Positions 28,173 through 37,235 are shown, numbered from the stretch's first letter. The stretch is DNA of 55,617 bases from Bacteroidales bacterium (GCA_015061145.1 SUXD01000014.1:1-55617); one strand, 5' to 3'. Numbers and translations are program-made. Notes: generated by a model not told the origin, from the letters alone.

Positions 28173-29855
28173 TTATATTTCGTACAAAAATTTCAGACGT
28201 ATGCCGCCGATTTGTCCGTAATCGATGGCGGGATTGGTTATCAACGCCATTCCCGGCAGGTTGCATAAGGTTGAGTTGCTTCCAATTTTGCTGTAAATTT
28301 CATTTTCGTCGGTTTCGCTTTTCCCAATGACTCCAACCAGTATGTCTCCTTTTACGATGGACAGACATCGGCCGTTTTCGTACACTTCGGCGCCTTCTTG
28401 CAGCAGTTGCTCGTATGCAAAGGTGAATTGCGTTTCGGAAAGCAGAACCCCGCTTCTCCCTATTTGTGATTCGCAATAAAAATTATAGATTTCATCAGTA
28501 CTTTTTGATGTTTTTGCTCCCAATCCCGGAAGTGAGCCGTTTATTTTTGATGCCGATGTGCCTAGGCATTGCCTGAATCCGAATTTCTCATAATACTTTA
28601 TGGCGTATTCGTTGGCAGGGATGAGGAAAAACAGGTCGCATCCATTGTCTCTTTGCTCGCTGATGGCCTTATTCAGCAGTTGTTCCATGATGCCGAAATG
28701 TCTGAACCTTTTGTCGGTCATTACGCAAAAAAGATATGCCGCTTTCAGTTCGCGTCCGTCTTGGGTGAGCAGGGTGTAAGGCAGCAGTTGTGCCGAGGCG
28801 GCAATTTTTTCGTCTGAAGTTGCCACCCAAGTATGTTTATTCTGATAAATTTTTTCGAAAAAATGATCGATGAATGCCATTTCATCGCCAAAAATATCAT
28901 GCCATAATGTTTTGATTTGCTCGTTATCTGCTGGCGTGGCATGGGCGATGTCAAAACGGATGCTGTTTTTTATTCTGATGATTCCCTTGCGAAGAAAACT
29001 GATAGGGTGATATTGCAGTTTTGCGGTTCGGAGCGAAGGTATGCCCATATCTTCCTCTCGGTTGATGTATAGACAGTCGCTTGCCAGATGCTCTGCGGTG
29101 AGCTTGTTTATCATGGCGTACGCGTCTCTGAAATCGGGATGTGTTTTTTCTGTGTGCACGATGAAGGTGTTGCCTATTTTTTCGCCGAAAGCAAAGGCGA
29201 CACTTTTGCCGTTAATTCTCAGTGTAATTCCCCTTAATCCGAAATCTTCGAAGTGCAGCATTGCTTTTTCTACCGATTTCCTTTCGAGACTTAAGTCGCT
29301 CTGCGGATTTTCCTTTTGGTGTTGCGCTGCCCATGCGTCGTACAGGTCCATACATTCGTGCTTGCAGTTGCCATTTAGCGGTTCGTATGAAAAATCCGGA
29401 TATTTGGCGATGAAACGATTGATGTGGTTTCTTTTTGCTTGTAAGTTTTTCCCAGTGAGCGTTGCCAGTTTTTCTCTGGAATAAATGTATTCGAATTGGT
29501 CGCGTTTTTCAGTGAAAAAGAATTTCTCGGGCATGGCATCGCTGATAGGGCCGAAAAGTTCAGGTGTGCAAGCGCCAATTGCGAAAGGCTCGTTTCGCTC
29601 AGCAGCATCGTCAAGCATCGTCTGGAGAGTATAGCGCAAGTCGCCGTTCCCGATTGGGGGCATATATTGCCATAATCCGTCGGCTTGGTAGCGCAACAAT
29701 AGAAAATCGTTTTGGATAGTGAATTTGGTCTTGTATAGTTCCAACCAGCAGAAAATGGTTGCAAAAGAGAAATCACATCCAGGTATATTGCTCATTTTCA
29801 AGAGTCTGCCTATTTTGTCGGCGTCGTCTATGGTGATGTCTTTGAATGGAATCAT
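28173..29855 (-). CDS. DUF2156-GNAT fusion protein
   Basis: A 560-residue two-domain protein from the ATG at 29855; upstream in-frame codons to 29981 look non-coding. Residues 1 to about 298 match DUF2156, a double-GNAT fold related to the C-terminal domain of phosphatidylglycerol lysyltransferases (MIPFKDITIDDADKI, then GKNLQAKRNHINRFIAKYP, and INREEDMGIPSLRTAKLQYHP near the end). Residues from about 299 form a GNAT acetyltransferase with an acetyl-CoA loop around RHFGIM (residues 385-390) and the strand NEYAIKYYEKFGFRQCLG. In many Bacteroides genomes I recall these as two neighbouring genes; here they are one frame without a stop. Substrate unknown; a membrane or amine acyl-transfer role is inference. 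Confidence 0.82.
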   Translation of the reverse strand: MIPFKDITIDDADKIGRLLKMSNIPGCDFSFATIFCWLELYKTKFTIQNDFLLLRYQADGLWQYMPPIGNGDLRYTLQTMLDDAAERNEPFAIGACTPELFGPISDAMPEKFFFTEKRDQFEYIYSREKLATLTGKNLQAKRNHINRFIAKYPDFSYEPLNGNCKHECMDLYDAWAAQHQKENPQSDLSLERKSVEKAMLHFEDFGLRGITLRINGKSVAFAFGEKIGNTFIVHTEKTHPDFRDAYAMINKLTAEHLASDCLYINREEDMGIPSLRTAKLQYHPISFLRKGIIRIKNSIRFDIAHATPADNEQIKTLWHDIFGDEMAFIDHFFEKIYQNKHTWVATSDEKIAASAQLLPYTLLTQDGRELKAAYLFCVMTDKRFRHFGIMEQLLNKAISEQRDNGCDLFFLIPANEYAIKYYEKFGFRQCLGTSASKINGSLPGLGAKTSKSTDEIYNFYCESQIGRSGVLLSETQFTFAYEQLLQEGAEVYENGRCLSIVKGDILVGVIGKSETDENEIYSKIGSNSTLCNLPGMALITNPAIDYGQIGGIRLKFLYEI

Positions 29856-30003
29856 TCGATGATGGCTGAAAAACATCACAAAGTTAGAAATTGTTTTGAA
29901 ATGATTATGATACAATTTGAGAATTGTTTTTCGAGTAGAACGATTGAAAAAAGATGCGAAATTGACGAAAAAGAAATTCATGTCGTCTTGAAAGAAATTT
30001 TAA

Positions 30004-30018
30004 CAGCTTCTGAAGCTG
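30004..30018. promoter_or_regulatory. 15-base palindrome upstream of the radical SAM gene
   Basis: CAGCTTCTGAAGCTG is a perfect inverted repeat (7+1+7) lying 27 bases before the radical SAM start, in the divergent gap. It could be an operator or a small leader hairpin. Confidence 0.35.
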
Positions 30019-30045
30019 ATTTTGAATAGATTTTTCTATCTTTAT

Positions 30046-31056
30046 ATGATAAAAAAACAGCGTATGTGCATAACTTGTTATTGGAAATATCTCACGTGGG
30101 GCAAATGCCTTAATTTCTTAAAGTTGCGCCTCAGCTATCGCCTTTCAGCGCTGCTTAAAGTGCCGTTTGTTGCAGGGCGGCCCGCTTATTTGCAACTCGA
30201 GCCAGTGAATTATTGCAATTTGCGGTGCACAGAATGTCTGGCTGGCAACGGAACGCTTGTCAGAACAAAGAAAGCGATGTCTTTTGCGGTGTATCGGAGA
30301 TGCATTGACGAGTGTGCCGGTCATTTGTTTTCGGTGCTGCTCTATTTCCAAGGCGAACCGTTTTTGCACGAAAGCCTCCCGCAAATGGTAAAATATGCGC
30401 ATGAACGGAAAATTTTCACCTACACATCCACCAATGGTCATTTCTTGCTTGACAATGTGCTGGTGGAAGCATTGGTGAAATCGGGACTCGATCATCTGGT
30501 CGTGTCGGTCGATGGCACTACGCAGGAGGTTTATGAGAAATATCGCCGGGGCGGAAATCTGCAGAAAGTGGTTGACGGAATTTCTAATCTTGTTCGGATA
30601 AAGGCGCAGCTGCACTCTGTCACGCCATTTGTGGAGGTTCAGATGGTAGTTACGGCCGACAATGAGCATCAGACCGAAGATTTTGAAAAAATGTTTGCGA
30701 GGAAGGGAGTGCAAAAAGTGTCGTTGAAATCGGCGCAAATTTATGATTTTGAAAAAGGCAGTCCGCTGATACCGAAAAACGACAAATATAGCCGCTATGA
30801 ATGGGCAGAAAACGAGTGGCGACTGAAAGGCGACCTTCGCAATCGCTGTTGGAAGCATTGGAGTTCAATGGTGATAACCAGTGCAGGCGATATGGTGCCT
30901 TGTTGTTTTGATAAGAATGCCGCTCATGCTTTTGGCAACATCGAGAGCGGCAGTTTGCATAAGATATGGAAAGGTAAGGCGGCGCAGCATTTTCGTAAAG
31001 CGCTCTTGCTGCATCGTAAAGATATTGATATTTGCCACAACTGCAGCGAAGTGTGA
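30046..31056 (+). CDS. Radical SAM/SPASM domain protein
   Basis: A 336-residue radical SAM enzyme. The cluster motif CNLRCTEC (CxxxCxxC) follows LQLEPVNY near residue 52. The next blocks, LLYFQGEPFLHESLP and VVSVDGTTQEVYEKYRRGG, are typical of SPASM-type peptide-modifying or maturase enzymes. The C-terminal SPASM-like part carries further cysteines (NRCWKHWSS, MVPCCFDK, ICHNCSEV) for an auxiliary Fe-S cluster. The ATG at 30046 is used; 30064 is an alternative. No precursor peptide or transporter gene is adjacent, so the substrate is unknown. Confidence 0.87.
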   Translation: MIKKQRMCITCYWKYLTWGKCLNFLKLRLSYRLSALLKVPFVAGRPAYLQLEPVNYCNLRCTECLAGNGTLVRTKKAMSFAVYRRCIDECAGHLFSVLLYFQGEPFLHESLPQMVKYAHERKIFTYTSTNGHFLLDNVLVEALVKSGLDHLVVSVDGTTQEVYEKYRRGGNLQKVVDGISNLVRIKAQLHSVTPFVEVQMVVTADNEHQTEDFEKMFARKGVQKVSLKSAQIYDFEKGSPLIPKNDKYSRYEWAENEWRLKGDLRNRCWKHWSSMVITSAGDMVPCCFDKNAAHAFGNIESGSLHKIWKGKAAQHFRKALLLHRKDIDICHNCSEV

Positions 31057-31083
31057 TTTTCCCTTGTAATCACGCCGTTTTTC
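31051..31083. terminator. Terminator hairpin overlapping both stop codons
   Basis: GTGTGATT (31051-31058) pairs with AATCACGC (31068-31075), with one wobble and a 9-base loop, followed by TTTTT. The stem contains the stop codons of both convergent genes. Confidence 0.6.
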
Positions 31084-31960
31084 TGTATTCTGTAGGTGTT
31101 TTGCCTGTTTTTCGTTTGAAAAAGCGGACGAAATGTTGCGGATGCCCGAATCCTAAACGGTCGCTGACTTGTGAGATGCTGAGAGTCTGGTTGTTAAGTA
31201 ACTCTTTGGCATGTCCCACAATCTTGTCGCCAATGAAATCCTGAGCTGTGCGTCCGGTTTCCACTTTTACCAGCTCGCCGAAATATCCGGCCGACAGGTT
31301 GCATTTGTCGGCAAAATATGCCACAGTCGGGAATCCTTCTTCTGCAGCTTTTTCGATGATGTATTTATCAAGTAGCGATTCAAATTTTTGTACCGTCACA
31401 TGATTTATTTCTTCACGTGTAATGAATTGGCGGTCGTAAAAGCGAAGGCAGTAGTTCAGAATAAGCTCTATGTTCGACACTATCAGCTCGCGTGTGTGCT
31501 TATCTATAGCATGTTGCAGCTCTTGCCGAATCATGTCGAGCACACTGCGGAAAATCTCTATCTCGCCAGTTGAGAGGTGAAGGGCCTCGTTGCTGGTGTA
31601 TGAGAAAAATTCGTAGCGCGACATCTGCTGCCCCAATTGGGTGCGTGCCAAGAAATCAGGATGAAAAATCAGGGCGGTCCACTTGGGGTTGGGTACATCA
31701 GGGTTGGGCATGACATGAATGCGCTGTCCTGGTGCAAACGAGGTTACAGTCATTTCGTCGAAATCATATTTAGTGCGGCCGTAACTTAGCATGCATCCTT
31801 TGTTCTCTTTCAAAAATAGGGCATAAACGCCGTATGTTACTACACATTCTTCCACAGGCATAGGTTGAGTGCATCGTACCACACTTACGAGCGGATGCGA
31901 TGTTTTGAATCCGTAGAATTCATTAAATTGTTGTACGGTATCAAAATGTAATTCTTTCAT
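31070..31960 (-). CDS. AraC family transcriptional regulator
   Basis: A 296-residue regulator. The N-terminal 170 or so residues are a cupin-like effector domain. The C-terminal AraC double helix-turn-helix runs from about residue 205: YFADKCNLSAGYFGELVKVETG, then LSISQVSDRLGFGHPQHFVRFFKRKTGKTPTEYRK. It lies 7 bases after the flavodoxin-like gene on the same strand, third in an operon of hydrolase, flavodoxin and regulator. It probably controls this operon or related redox genes; the signal is unknown. Confidence 0.92.
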   Translation of the reverse strand: MKELHFDTVQQFNEFYGFKTSHPLVSVVRCTQPMPVEECVVTYGVYALFLKENKGCMLSYGRTKYDFDEMTVTSFAPGQRIHVMPNPDVPNPKWTALIFHPDFLARTQLGQQMSRYEFFSYTSNEALHLSTGEIEIFRSVLDMIRQELQHAIDKHTRELIVSNIELILNYCLRFYDRQFITREEINHVTVQKFESLLDKYIIEKAAEEGFPTVAYFADKCNLSAGYFGELVKVETGRTAQDFIGDKIVGHAKELLNNQTLSISQVSDRLGFGHPQHFVRFFKRKTGKTPTEYRKTA

Positions 31961-31967
31961 GTCTTCT

Positions 31968-32504
31968 TCATTTTATTTGCTTTCCCATGTTGTAGGCTTC
32001 TTGCAACACTTTGTGTCCTTCAATTTCGCCCATATCGTTTACACCTCCTGCAAAGACAGTACCTGTAAGATGTGCTTTTTCAAAGCATTCAACCCATCCT
32101 GTCAGTCCGCAAATGGCGTACTGCGGCACTTGCGTTTCGTCTTCTGCTGCCGTAGTGAGCAGATATATGTTTCGGAAACGGTAATCGGACGAATACAGGG
32201 GATTGGCACGGTCGAGCAATGTCTTCATCTGGCCCGACATTTCGTAGTAGTATATTGGGGTGGCAAAAGCAATTGCATCGGCATCGTGCATTTTTGCTAC
32301 TATGTCAGGAGCATCATCTTTAATGACACATTTTTGTGTGTTCTGGCAAGCAAGACATCCTTTGCAGAATTGTATCTGTTTTCCGCGCAGCGAGATGATT
32401 TCCACTTCGTGCCCAGCATCGGAGGCACCTCTGGCGAATTCTTTGGCAAGAGCTTCAGAATTGCTTTTTGGGCGCAAACTTGTTGATATTACTAAAAGTT
32501 TCAT
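31968..32504 (-). CDS. Flavodoxin-family FMN protein with iron-sulfur flavoprotein Cys motif
   Basis: A 178-residue NADPH-dependent FMN reductase/flavodoxin-fold protein. The phosphate-binding loop is STSLRPKSNSEALAKEF (residues 7-23). It then has FCKGCLACQNTQKC, that is Cys47-x2-Cys50-x2-Cys53-x5-Cys59. This is the compact motif that binds a [4Fe-4S] cluster in iron-sulfur flavoproteins (Isf), so this protein may carry FMN plus Fe-S. A further FMN-site segment is DAIAFATPIYYYEMSGQMKTLLDR. It is the middle gene of the operon, 2 bases after the hydrolase. It is probably a cytoplasmic electron carrier or oxidoreductase. Confidence 0.85.
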   Translation of the reverse strand: MKLLVISTSLRPKSNSEALAKEFARGASDAGHEVEIISLRGKQIQFCKGCLACQNTQKCVIKDDAPDIVAKMHDADAIAFATPIYYYEMSGQMKTLLDRANPLYSSDYRFRNIYLLTTAAEDETQVPQYAICGLTGWVECFEKAHLTGTVFAGGVNDMGEIEGHKVLQEAYNMGKQIK

Positions 32505-32506
32505 GT

Positions 32507-33586
32507 CTATTTCAAGTTCGTGTTATAAAAATCAGTAATCTTATCAAAAGGAATCACAGTCATATTGTCGTATAAGTCGATATGCACGGCGTTAGGTATA
32601 ATCATCAGTTCTTTGTTGCCTGCTTTTGCAGCAATGGTCGAACCGTCATCCATCATGTTGGCAAAAGCGTCTTTTGTGAAGTAGCAGGAATGTGCTTTTT
32701 CGCCGTGTATCATCAATACGGCAGATTGTATTTCTTTGCTGTACATTAAAATCGGTTGGTTCATAAATGACATGCAGCCAGTTTTGTTCCATCCTTCGTT
32801 GCTGTTGAGTGAGCGTTTATGGTAGCCACGCGGAGTCTTGTAGTAGGCGTGATAATCTTTTACAAAAAAAGGAGCGTCATCGGGGACGGGGTCGATGACA
32901 CCGCCTCCGCGTTCGTATGTGCCTTGGGCATACTCTTTCGTTCGTTGCGCATTAAGGGCCTTTTTTACTTCATATCTGGCTTCTGCATCCAACGAATCAA
33001 AGTATCCGTAAGCGTTCACACGTGTCATATCATACATGGTTGAGGTAACAGTGGCTTTAATGCGAGTGTCTAATGCTGCTGCATTAAGAGCCATGCCTCC
33101 CCATCCGCATATACCGAGAATGCCGATTCTCTCCGGATCAACATCACTGCGGTTAGCCAGATAATCGACAGCCGCCATGAAGTCTTCAGTGTTAATGTCA
33201 GGCGATGCCATGTATCGGGGTTCACCTCCTGATTCGCCAGTAAACGAAGGGTCGAATGCCATAGTGATGAAACCTCGCTCGGCCAATGTTTGTGCGTACA
33301 GACCTGATGATTGTTCTTTCACTGCGCCAAACGGACCGCATATAGCAATCGCTGCCATCTTTCCGTTGACGTTTCGGGGAGTGTATAGGTCGGCAGCCAG
33401 TGTGATGCCGTAGCGGTTGTGGAAGGTTATTTTACAATGGTTCACCTTGTCGCTTTGCGGAAAAACTTTGTCCCATTCCTGAACAAGGGGTAATTCTTGT
33501 GTGTTCATGTCTGTTTCGTTTTTTATTTGTGAGCAACTGCTCATCAGTAATGTTAGAAAAATTGCGGTCAATACTTGTTTTTTCAT
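32507..33586 (-). CDS. Alpha/beta hydrolase lipoprotein
   Basis: A 359-residue exported alpha/beta hydrolase. The signal peptide ends in a lipobox-like MSSC (Cys18), so it is probably anchored in the outer or inner membrane. The nucleophile elbow reads GICGWGG, with a Cys instead of Ser, as in dienelactone-hydrolase-like members. A GEKAHSCYF segment and a late VHIDLYDN supply a likely catalytic His. Other family segments are AICGPFGAVKEQSSGLYAQTLAERGF and AFDPSFTGESGGEP. It is first in the operon with the flavodoxin and AraC genes. The substrate is unknown. Confidence 0.85.
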   Translation of the reverse strand: MKKQVLTAIFLTLLMSSCSQIKNETDMNTQELPLVQEWDKVFPQSDKVNHCKITFHNRYGITLAADLYTPRNVNGKMAAIAICGPFGAVKEQSSGLYAQTLAERGFITMAFDPSFTGESGGEPRYMASPDINTEDFMAAVDYLANRSDVDPERIGILGICGWGGMALNAAALDTRIKATVTSTMYDMTRVNAYGYFDSLDAEARYEVKKALNAQRTKEYAQGTYERGGGVIDPVPDDAPFFVKDYHAYYKTPRGYHKRSLNSNEGWNKTGCMSFMNQPILMYSKEIQSAVLMIHGEKAHSCYFTKDAFANMMDDGSTIAAKAGNKELMIIPNAVHIDLYDNMTVIPFDKITDFYNTNLK

Positions 33587-33607
33587 CTATGTTTGATTTG
33601 TTTTTTG

Positions 33608-33615
33608 CAAAATTA
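33608..33615 (-). promoter_or_regulatory. -7 element of the hydrolase operon
   Basis: The minus strand reads TAATTTTG, a full TAnnTTTG match 22 bases before the hydrolase start. No clear -33 box. Confidence 0.5.
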
Positions 33616-33668
33616 CAAGTTTTGTGATGTTTTATCAGTGTCTGAATTATGGCGAAAATTACCTTTAT

Positions 33669-34163
33669 TCAAGGATTTTTTTGAAGAGAGCATTTCTCAT
33701 GTGCAAGCAGCATCTTTTTATTCTCGATTCCGCCATTGTATCCAGTAATTCTATCCCCAATACCGATAACCCTATGGCAGGGTATAATAATGTTGATAGG
33801 ATTTTTCCCTATGGCATGACCTATCGCTTGTGCTGACATGTTGCATGAAAAGCGGCGGGCTAATTCGCCGTATGTCACTGTTGCCCCGTAAGGTATGCTG
33901 TGTAAATAATCCCACACTTTTAGCTGAAAAGGTGTACCTTTTATCAAGAGCGGCGGAACGAAGTCGGGTATTCTGCCATTAAAGTAGCAGTCGAGCCAAC
34001 GATAGGTTTCTTTGATAATACCAAGTTCAATTTCATCGTACACGACATTCTTTTCTCTTTTTTGTTCAAAATGCAGTCCGATCAATGTGTCCTTGCCTGT
34101 AATTATCTGTAAATCATCAAGTCCTTCGGGTGTGATGTATCGTGTGGTGTATTGTTCTGTCAT
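33669..34163 (-). CDS. ogt: Methylated-DNA--protein-cysteine methyltransferase
   Basis: Ogt-type O6-alkylguanine repair protein that takes the alkyl group onto its own cysteine in a one-time reaction. The 164-residue product has the active-site motif PCHRVIG and the DNA-binding helix region GTPFQLKVWDYLHSIPYGATVTYGELARR. It lacks the N-terminal Ada methylphosphotriester domain. Its ATG overlaps the stop of the upstream lipoprotein gene (ATGA), and the operon begins with bcp. Co-transcription with a peroxiredoxin suggests a DNA- and oxidant-damage group; that is inference. Confidence 0.94.
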   Translation of the reverse strand: MTEQYTTRYITPEGLDDLQIITGKDTLIGLHFEQKREKNVVYDEIELGIIKETYRWLDCYFNGRIPDFVPPLLIKGTPFQLKVWDYLHSIPYGATVTYGELARRFSCNMSAQAIGHAIGKNPINIIIPCHRVIGIGDRITGYNGGIENKKMLLAHEKCSLQKNP

Positions 34164-34621
34164 TCTTCTTCAAAGTTCGCACGGATAAAAAAAGTGGGTT
34201 CTTGCAGACTGTCTTTGCCATCGTTCCACACCAGATTCCCGTCGTCATTGATAAAGAAAGTGCCGAATCCATCGTTGTAAATGGTGTCTGTCGTACAATT
34301 GGTGTCGTCTTGGCGCTCGTATCTTTGGATGAAATAGCGGCCGTTGCTGTAGGCGAGTGTGTCATTCCCGTTGTTTTCGGCGTTCATTTCCCATATTTCA
34401 TATTGTGCCAATCCTTTCTCGCGCCAGCCTATCTCCACATGGTAACAGGTGTCGATGAATGTGAACTTTGCCACAATGCGCTCGGCGCTCTTCTCTGCCC
34501 ATTGGCCATTATAAATGGTGTCGGCGGTGCTTGCTGTTTCGTTGAGGTTTGTTTTCTTGTTGTTAGTGCAGCATGCGGTGCATAACAAAGCAATGCCTAT
34601 AAGCAGTGATGTTTTTCGCAT
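34160..34621 (-). CDS. Lipoprotein of unknown function
   Basis: A 153-residue exported protein. The signal MRKTSLLIGIALLCTACC has a lipobox (LCTAC, Cys17 or Cys18). The mature part is beta-rich with repeated TIYN motifs (TADTIYNGQW near residue 35, TTDTIYNDGFG near 115) and an acidic end (RANFEEE). I recognise no family. It is 12 bases downstream of bcp and overlaps ogt by 4 bases, so it should be co-transcribed with both. Confidence 0.72.
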   Translation of the reverse strand: MRKTSLLIGIALLCTACCTNNKKTNLNETASTADTIYNGQWAEKSAERIVAKFTFIDTCYHVEIGWREKGLAQYEIWEMNAENNGNDTLAYSNGRYFIQRYERQDDTNCTTDTIYNDGFGTFFINDDGNLVWNDGKDSLQEPTFFIRANFEEE

Positions 34622-34633
34622 AATGATGTGGTT

Positions 34634-35077
34634 TTAAAGTATCTGTGCCGTATGGTTTTTGGTGTCCACCTTGCCGATGGCGTCAACGATAATGCCGTTT
34701 TCGTCGATGACATAGGTGGTGCGGAGTGTTCCTTCTGTCACTTTGCCGTACATCTTCTTTTCGCCCCATGCTTCGTAGGCTTTTAGTATGGCGAGGTCGG
34801 TGTCGGCAATGAGGTGAAACGGCAGGTTGTATTTTGCAATGAATTTCTGATGCGATGCGGCGCTGTCGCGGCTCACGCCCAGCACTTCGTAACCCATCGA
34901 GAGAAATCGCTCGTAGTTGTCGCGCAGGTCGCAGGCTTCGGCTGTGCATCCTGGCGTACTGTCCTTCGGATAAAAGTAAAGTACCAGTTTTTTACCGATG
35001 AAATCTGTTAGTTTTATAGTATTCCCGTTTTCGTCGCGCCCTTCAAAATAAGGCGCTTTTGTTCCTTTCTGTAACAT
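34634..35077 (-). CDS. bcp: Thioredoxin-dependent thiol peroxidase (Bcp/PrxQ)
   Basis: Bcp reduces hydrogen peroxide and organic peroxides using thioredoxin. The 147-residue product starts MLQKGTKAPYFEGRDENGN. It has both cysteines of the two-Cys PrxQ type in STPGCTAEACDLRD: the peroxidatic Cys is the first, and the resolving Cys lies five residues later. The downstream VLGVSRDSAASHQKF is typical. First gene of a three-gene operon with a strong Bacteroidetes promoter. Confidence 0.95.
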   Translation of the reverse strand: MLQKGTKAPYFEGRDENGNTIKLTDFIGKKLVLYFYPKDSTPGCTAEACDLRDNYERFLSMGYEVLGVSRDSAASHQKFIAKYNLPFHLIADTDLAILKAYEAWGEKKMYGKVTEGTLRTTYVIDENGIIVDAIGKVDTKNHTAQIL

Positions 35078-35104
35078 AATTCTGACTTCTGATAAATTTC
35101 ATCC

Positions 35105-35136
35105 AAAAGTACATTTTTTGATTTTTATCGACAAAT
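35105..35136 (-). promoter_or_regulatory. bcp operon promoter
   Basis: On the minus strand TTTG (35136-35133) and TACTTTTG (35112-35105) are 20 bases apart. This is a full match to the Bacteroidetes -33/-7 consensus, 27 bases upstream of bcp. Confidence 0.75.
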
Positions 35137-35193
35137 AATAGGGTCGAAGATTCAATTCCGTAAAAGTTATTTTTCAGATTTTTCTTTTTTTTG

Positions 35194-35201
35194 TACATTT
35201 G
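35194..35201 (+). promoter_or_regulatory. parE -7 element
   Basis: TACATTTG matches TAnnTTTG and lies 20 bases before the parE start. No clear -33 box. Confidence 0.5.
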
Positions 35202-35221
35202 TATGAACGAAAAAAGTCATT

Positions 35222-37234
35222 ATGGCAGAAAACGAGCAGAATATAGTAGATTACGACGAGTCGAATATCCGGCACCTTGAGGATATGGAGCACATCCGTC
35301 TGCGTCCGGGCATGTATATTGGTAAACTTGGCAACGGAACACAGAGCGATGATGGCATATATGTGTTGATAAAGGAGTCTATCGACAACTCTATCGACGA
35401 GTTCCGTATGGGCGAAGGCAAGACTATCGAAGTGGATGTGCACGACGGCAAGGTGCGTGTGCGCGACTATGGGCGCGGCATTCCTTTGGGTAAACTGATT
35501 GATGTGGTGTCAATGTTGAACACTGGCGGTAAGTATGATACCAAAGCGTTCAAAAAATCGGTAGGTCTCAACGGTGTCGGAACAAAGGCTGTGAACGCCC
35601 TCTCGTGGAAATTCTCGGTTCAGTCTTTCCGCGAAGGAAAAATGCGTCGCGCCGAATTCAAGCAAGGAAAACTGCTTTCAGATACGGGTATTGTTGATAA
35701 TGTGGAAGATGCGCCTCGCGGCACGCTCATCGAGTTTGAGCCCGACGCTTCGCGTGGACTTTTCGAAAATTATGCCTTCCGCGACGAGTACATCGAGACA
35801 ATGCTGCGCAACTACGCTTATCTGAATACGGGTCTGACCTTGATTTACAACGGTCAGAAATACCATTCGAAAAATGGATTGCTTGACCTGCTCAACGAAC
35901 GCATGACGGTAGAGCCGCTCTATCCGGTCATTCATTTCAAGGCCGACGACATTGAGGTGGCTTTCACGCATACCGATCAGAATAACGATGAATACTTCTC
36001 GTTTGTCAACGGACAGCATACTATCTTGGGCGGTACCCATCAGGTGGCTTTTCGTGAGGCATTGGGACGCACCATTAAAGAGTTTTTCAATAAAAACATG
36101 GAGCTTGCCGACATCCGAAACGGCATTGTCGGCGCCATTGCCATCAATGTGCAGGACCCTCATTTCGAAAGCCAGACCAAGGTGAAACTGGGCTCTAAAG
36201 ACATGTGTCCGGAGAAAGACTCCTACGGAAATCCGATAGATTCGCCTTTGGCAGGAGTCAGCGTGAACAAGTTCATCAACGATTTTGTAAAAAAAGAGTT
36301 GGATAACTTCCTGCACAAGAATGCGTCGGTGGTGGAGGTGATGCAGCAGAAGATTCAAGAATCGGAAGCGGAACGAAAAGCGATTCAAGGCGTTACAAAA
36401 GAAGCGCGAAACCGTGCAAAGAAAATTAGCCTGCACAACGAGAAACTGCGCGATTGCCGTGTGCACCTCAACGACGCTAAGCCTACCTATTCGAAAGAAT
36501 CAAAGGATGTGGATTTGCGAGAAGAATCGAGCATTTTCATTACTGAAGGTAATTCTGCGAGCGGTTCTATCACCAAGACAAGGGATGTGAATACGCAGGC
36601 GGTATTCAGTTTGCGCGGAAAACCATTGAATGTGTTTGCTGCAAAACTCCCTAAAATACATGCAAATCAGGAGTTCTCATTGCTGAAGGCAGCATTGAAT
36701 GTAGAAGAGGGAATCGAAAATCTGCGTTACAATAAGATTATAGTAGCCACCGATGCCGATGTGGATGGAATGCACATCCGCTTGCTGATGATAACTTTCT
36801 TCCTGAAATTCTATCCTGAATTGATAAGAAAAGGGCATGTGTTCATCCTTCAGACGCCGCTTTTCCGCGTCAGAAATAAGAAAAAACGGATAAAAAACTA
36901 TAAAGAGAACAAAGAAGAGGAAGGCAAGAAGAAAAAGAAAGACGACGATTATGTGAAACGCTATTGCTATAGCGAAGAAGAGAAACTTCAAGCCATTGAA
37001 GAGCTTAGCCCCGATCCGGAAATCACACGATTCAAAGGACTGGGTGAAATTTCTTCTGATGAATTCGAAGAATTCATCGGCAAAAACATCCGCCTCGATT
37101 TGGTCACATTGCGCAAAGAGGATGCCGTGAACGAACTGCTGGAGTTCTACATGGGTAAGAATACATCAGAGAGACAGAACTTTATTATTGACAACCTTGT
37201 AATTGAGTCTGACAAGGTGGACGCTGATTTGTAA
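35222..37234 (+). CDS. parE: DNA topoisomerase IV subunit B
   Basis: The ATPase subunit of topoisomerase IV; with ParC it decatenates sister chromosomes. The 670-residue product has the GHKL ATPase domain ([12 protein letters not shown] near residue 28, [32 protein letters not shown]), a transducer, and a C-terminal Toprim domain. Toprim acidic residues are intact: Glu442 in the EG(N/D)S motif, and Asp511 and Asp513 in DADVDGMH. Residue 444 is Asn where Asp is usual (EGNSASGS). A lysine/glutamate-rich insert (about 552-579) sits after [10 protein letters not shown]. It is 1 base upstream of the transglycosylase gene. Confidence 0.94.
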   Translation: MAENEQNIVDYDESNIRHLEDMEHIRLRPGMYIGKLGNGTQSDDGIYVLIKESIDNSIDEFRMGEGKTIEVDVHDGKVRVRDYGRGIPLGKLIDVVSMLNTGGKYDTKAFKKSVGLNGVGTKAVNALSWKFSVQSFREGKMRRAEFKQGKLLSDTGIVDNVEDAPRGTLIEFEPDASRGLFENYAFRDEYIETMLRNYAYLNTGLTLIYNGQKYHSKNGLLDLLNERMTVEPLYPVIHFKADDIEVAFTHTDQNNDEYFSFVNGQHTILGGTHQVAFREALGRTIKEFFNKNMELADIRNGIVGAIAINVQDPHFESQTKVKLGSKDMCPEKDSYGNPIDSPLAGVSVNKFINDFVKKELDNFLHKNASVVEVMQQKIQESEAERKAIQGVTKEARNRAKKISLHNEKLRDCRVHLNDAKPTYSKESKDVDLREESSIFITEGNSASGSITKTRDVNTQAVFSLRGKPLNVFAAKLPKIHANQEFSLLKAALNVEEGIENLRYNKIIVATDADVDGMHIRLLMITFFLKFYPELIRKGHVFILQTPLFRVRNKKKRIKNYKENKEEEGKKKKKDDDYVKRYCYSEEEKLQAIEELSPDPEITRFKGLGEISSDEFEEFIGKNIRLDLVTLRKEDAVNELLEFYMGKNTSERQNFIIDNLVIESDKVDADL

Positions 37235-37235
37235 T

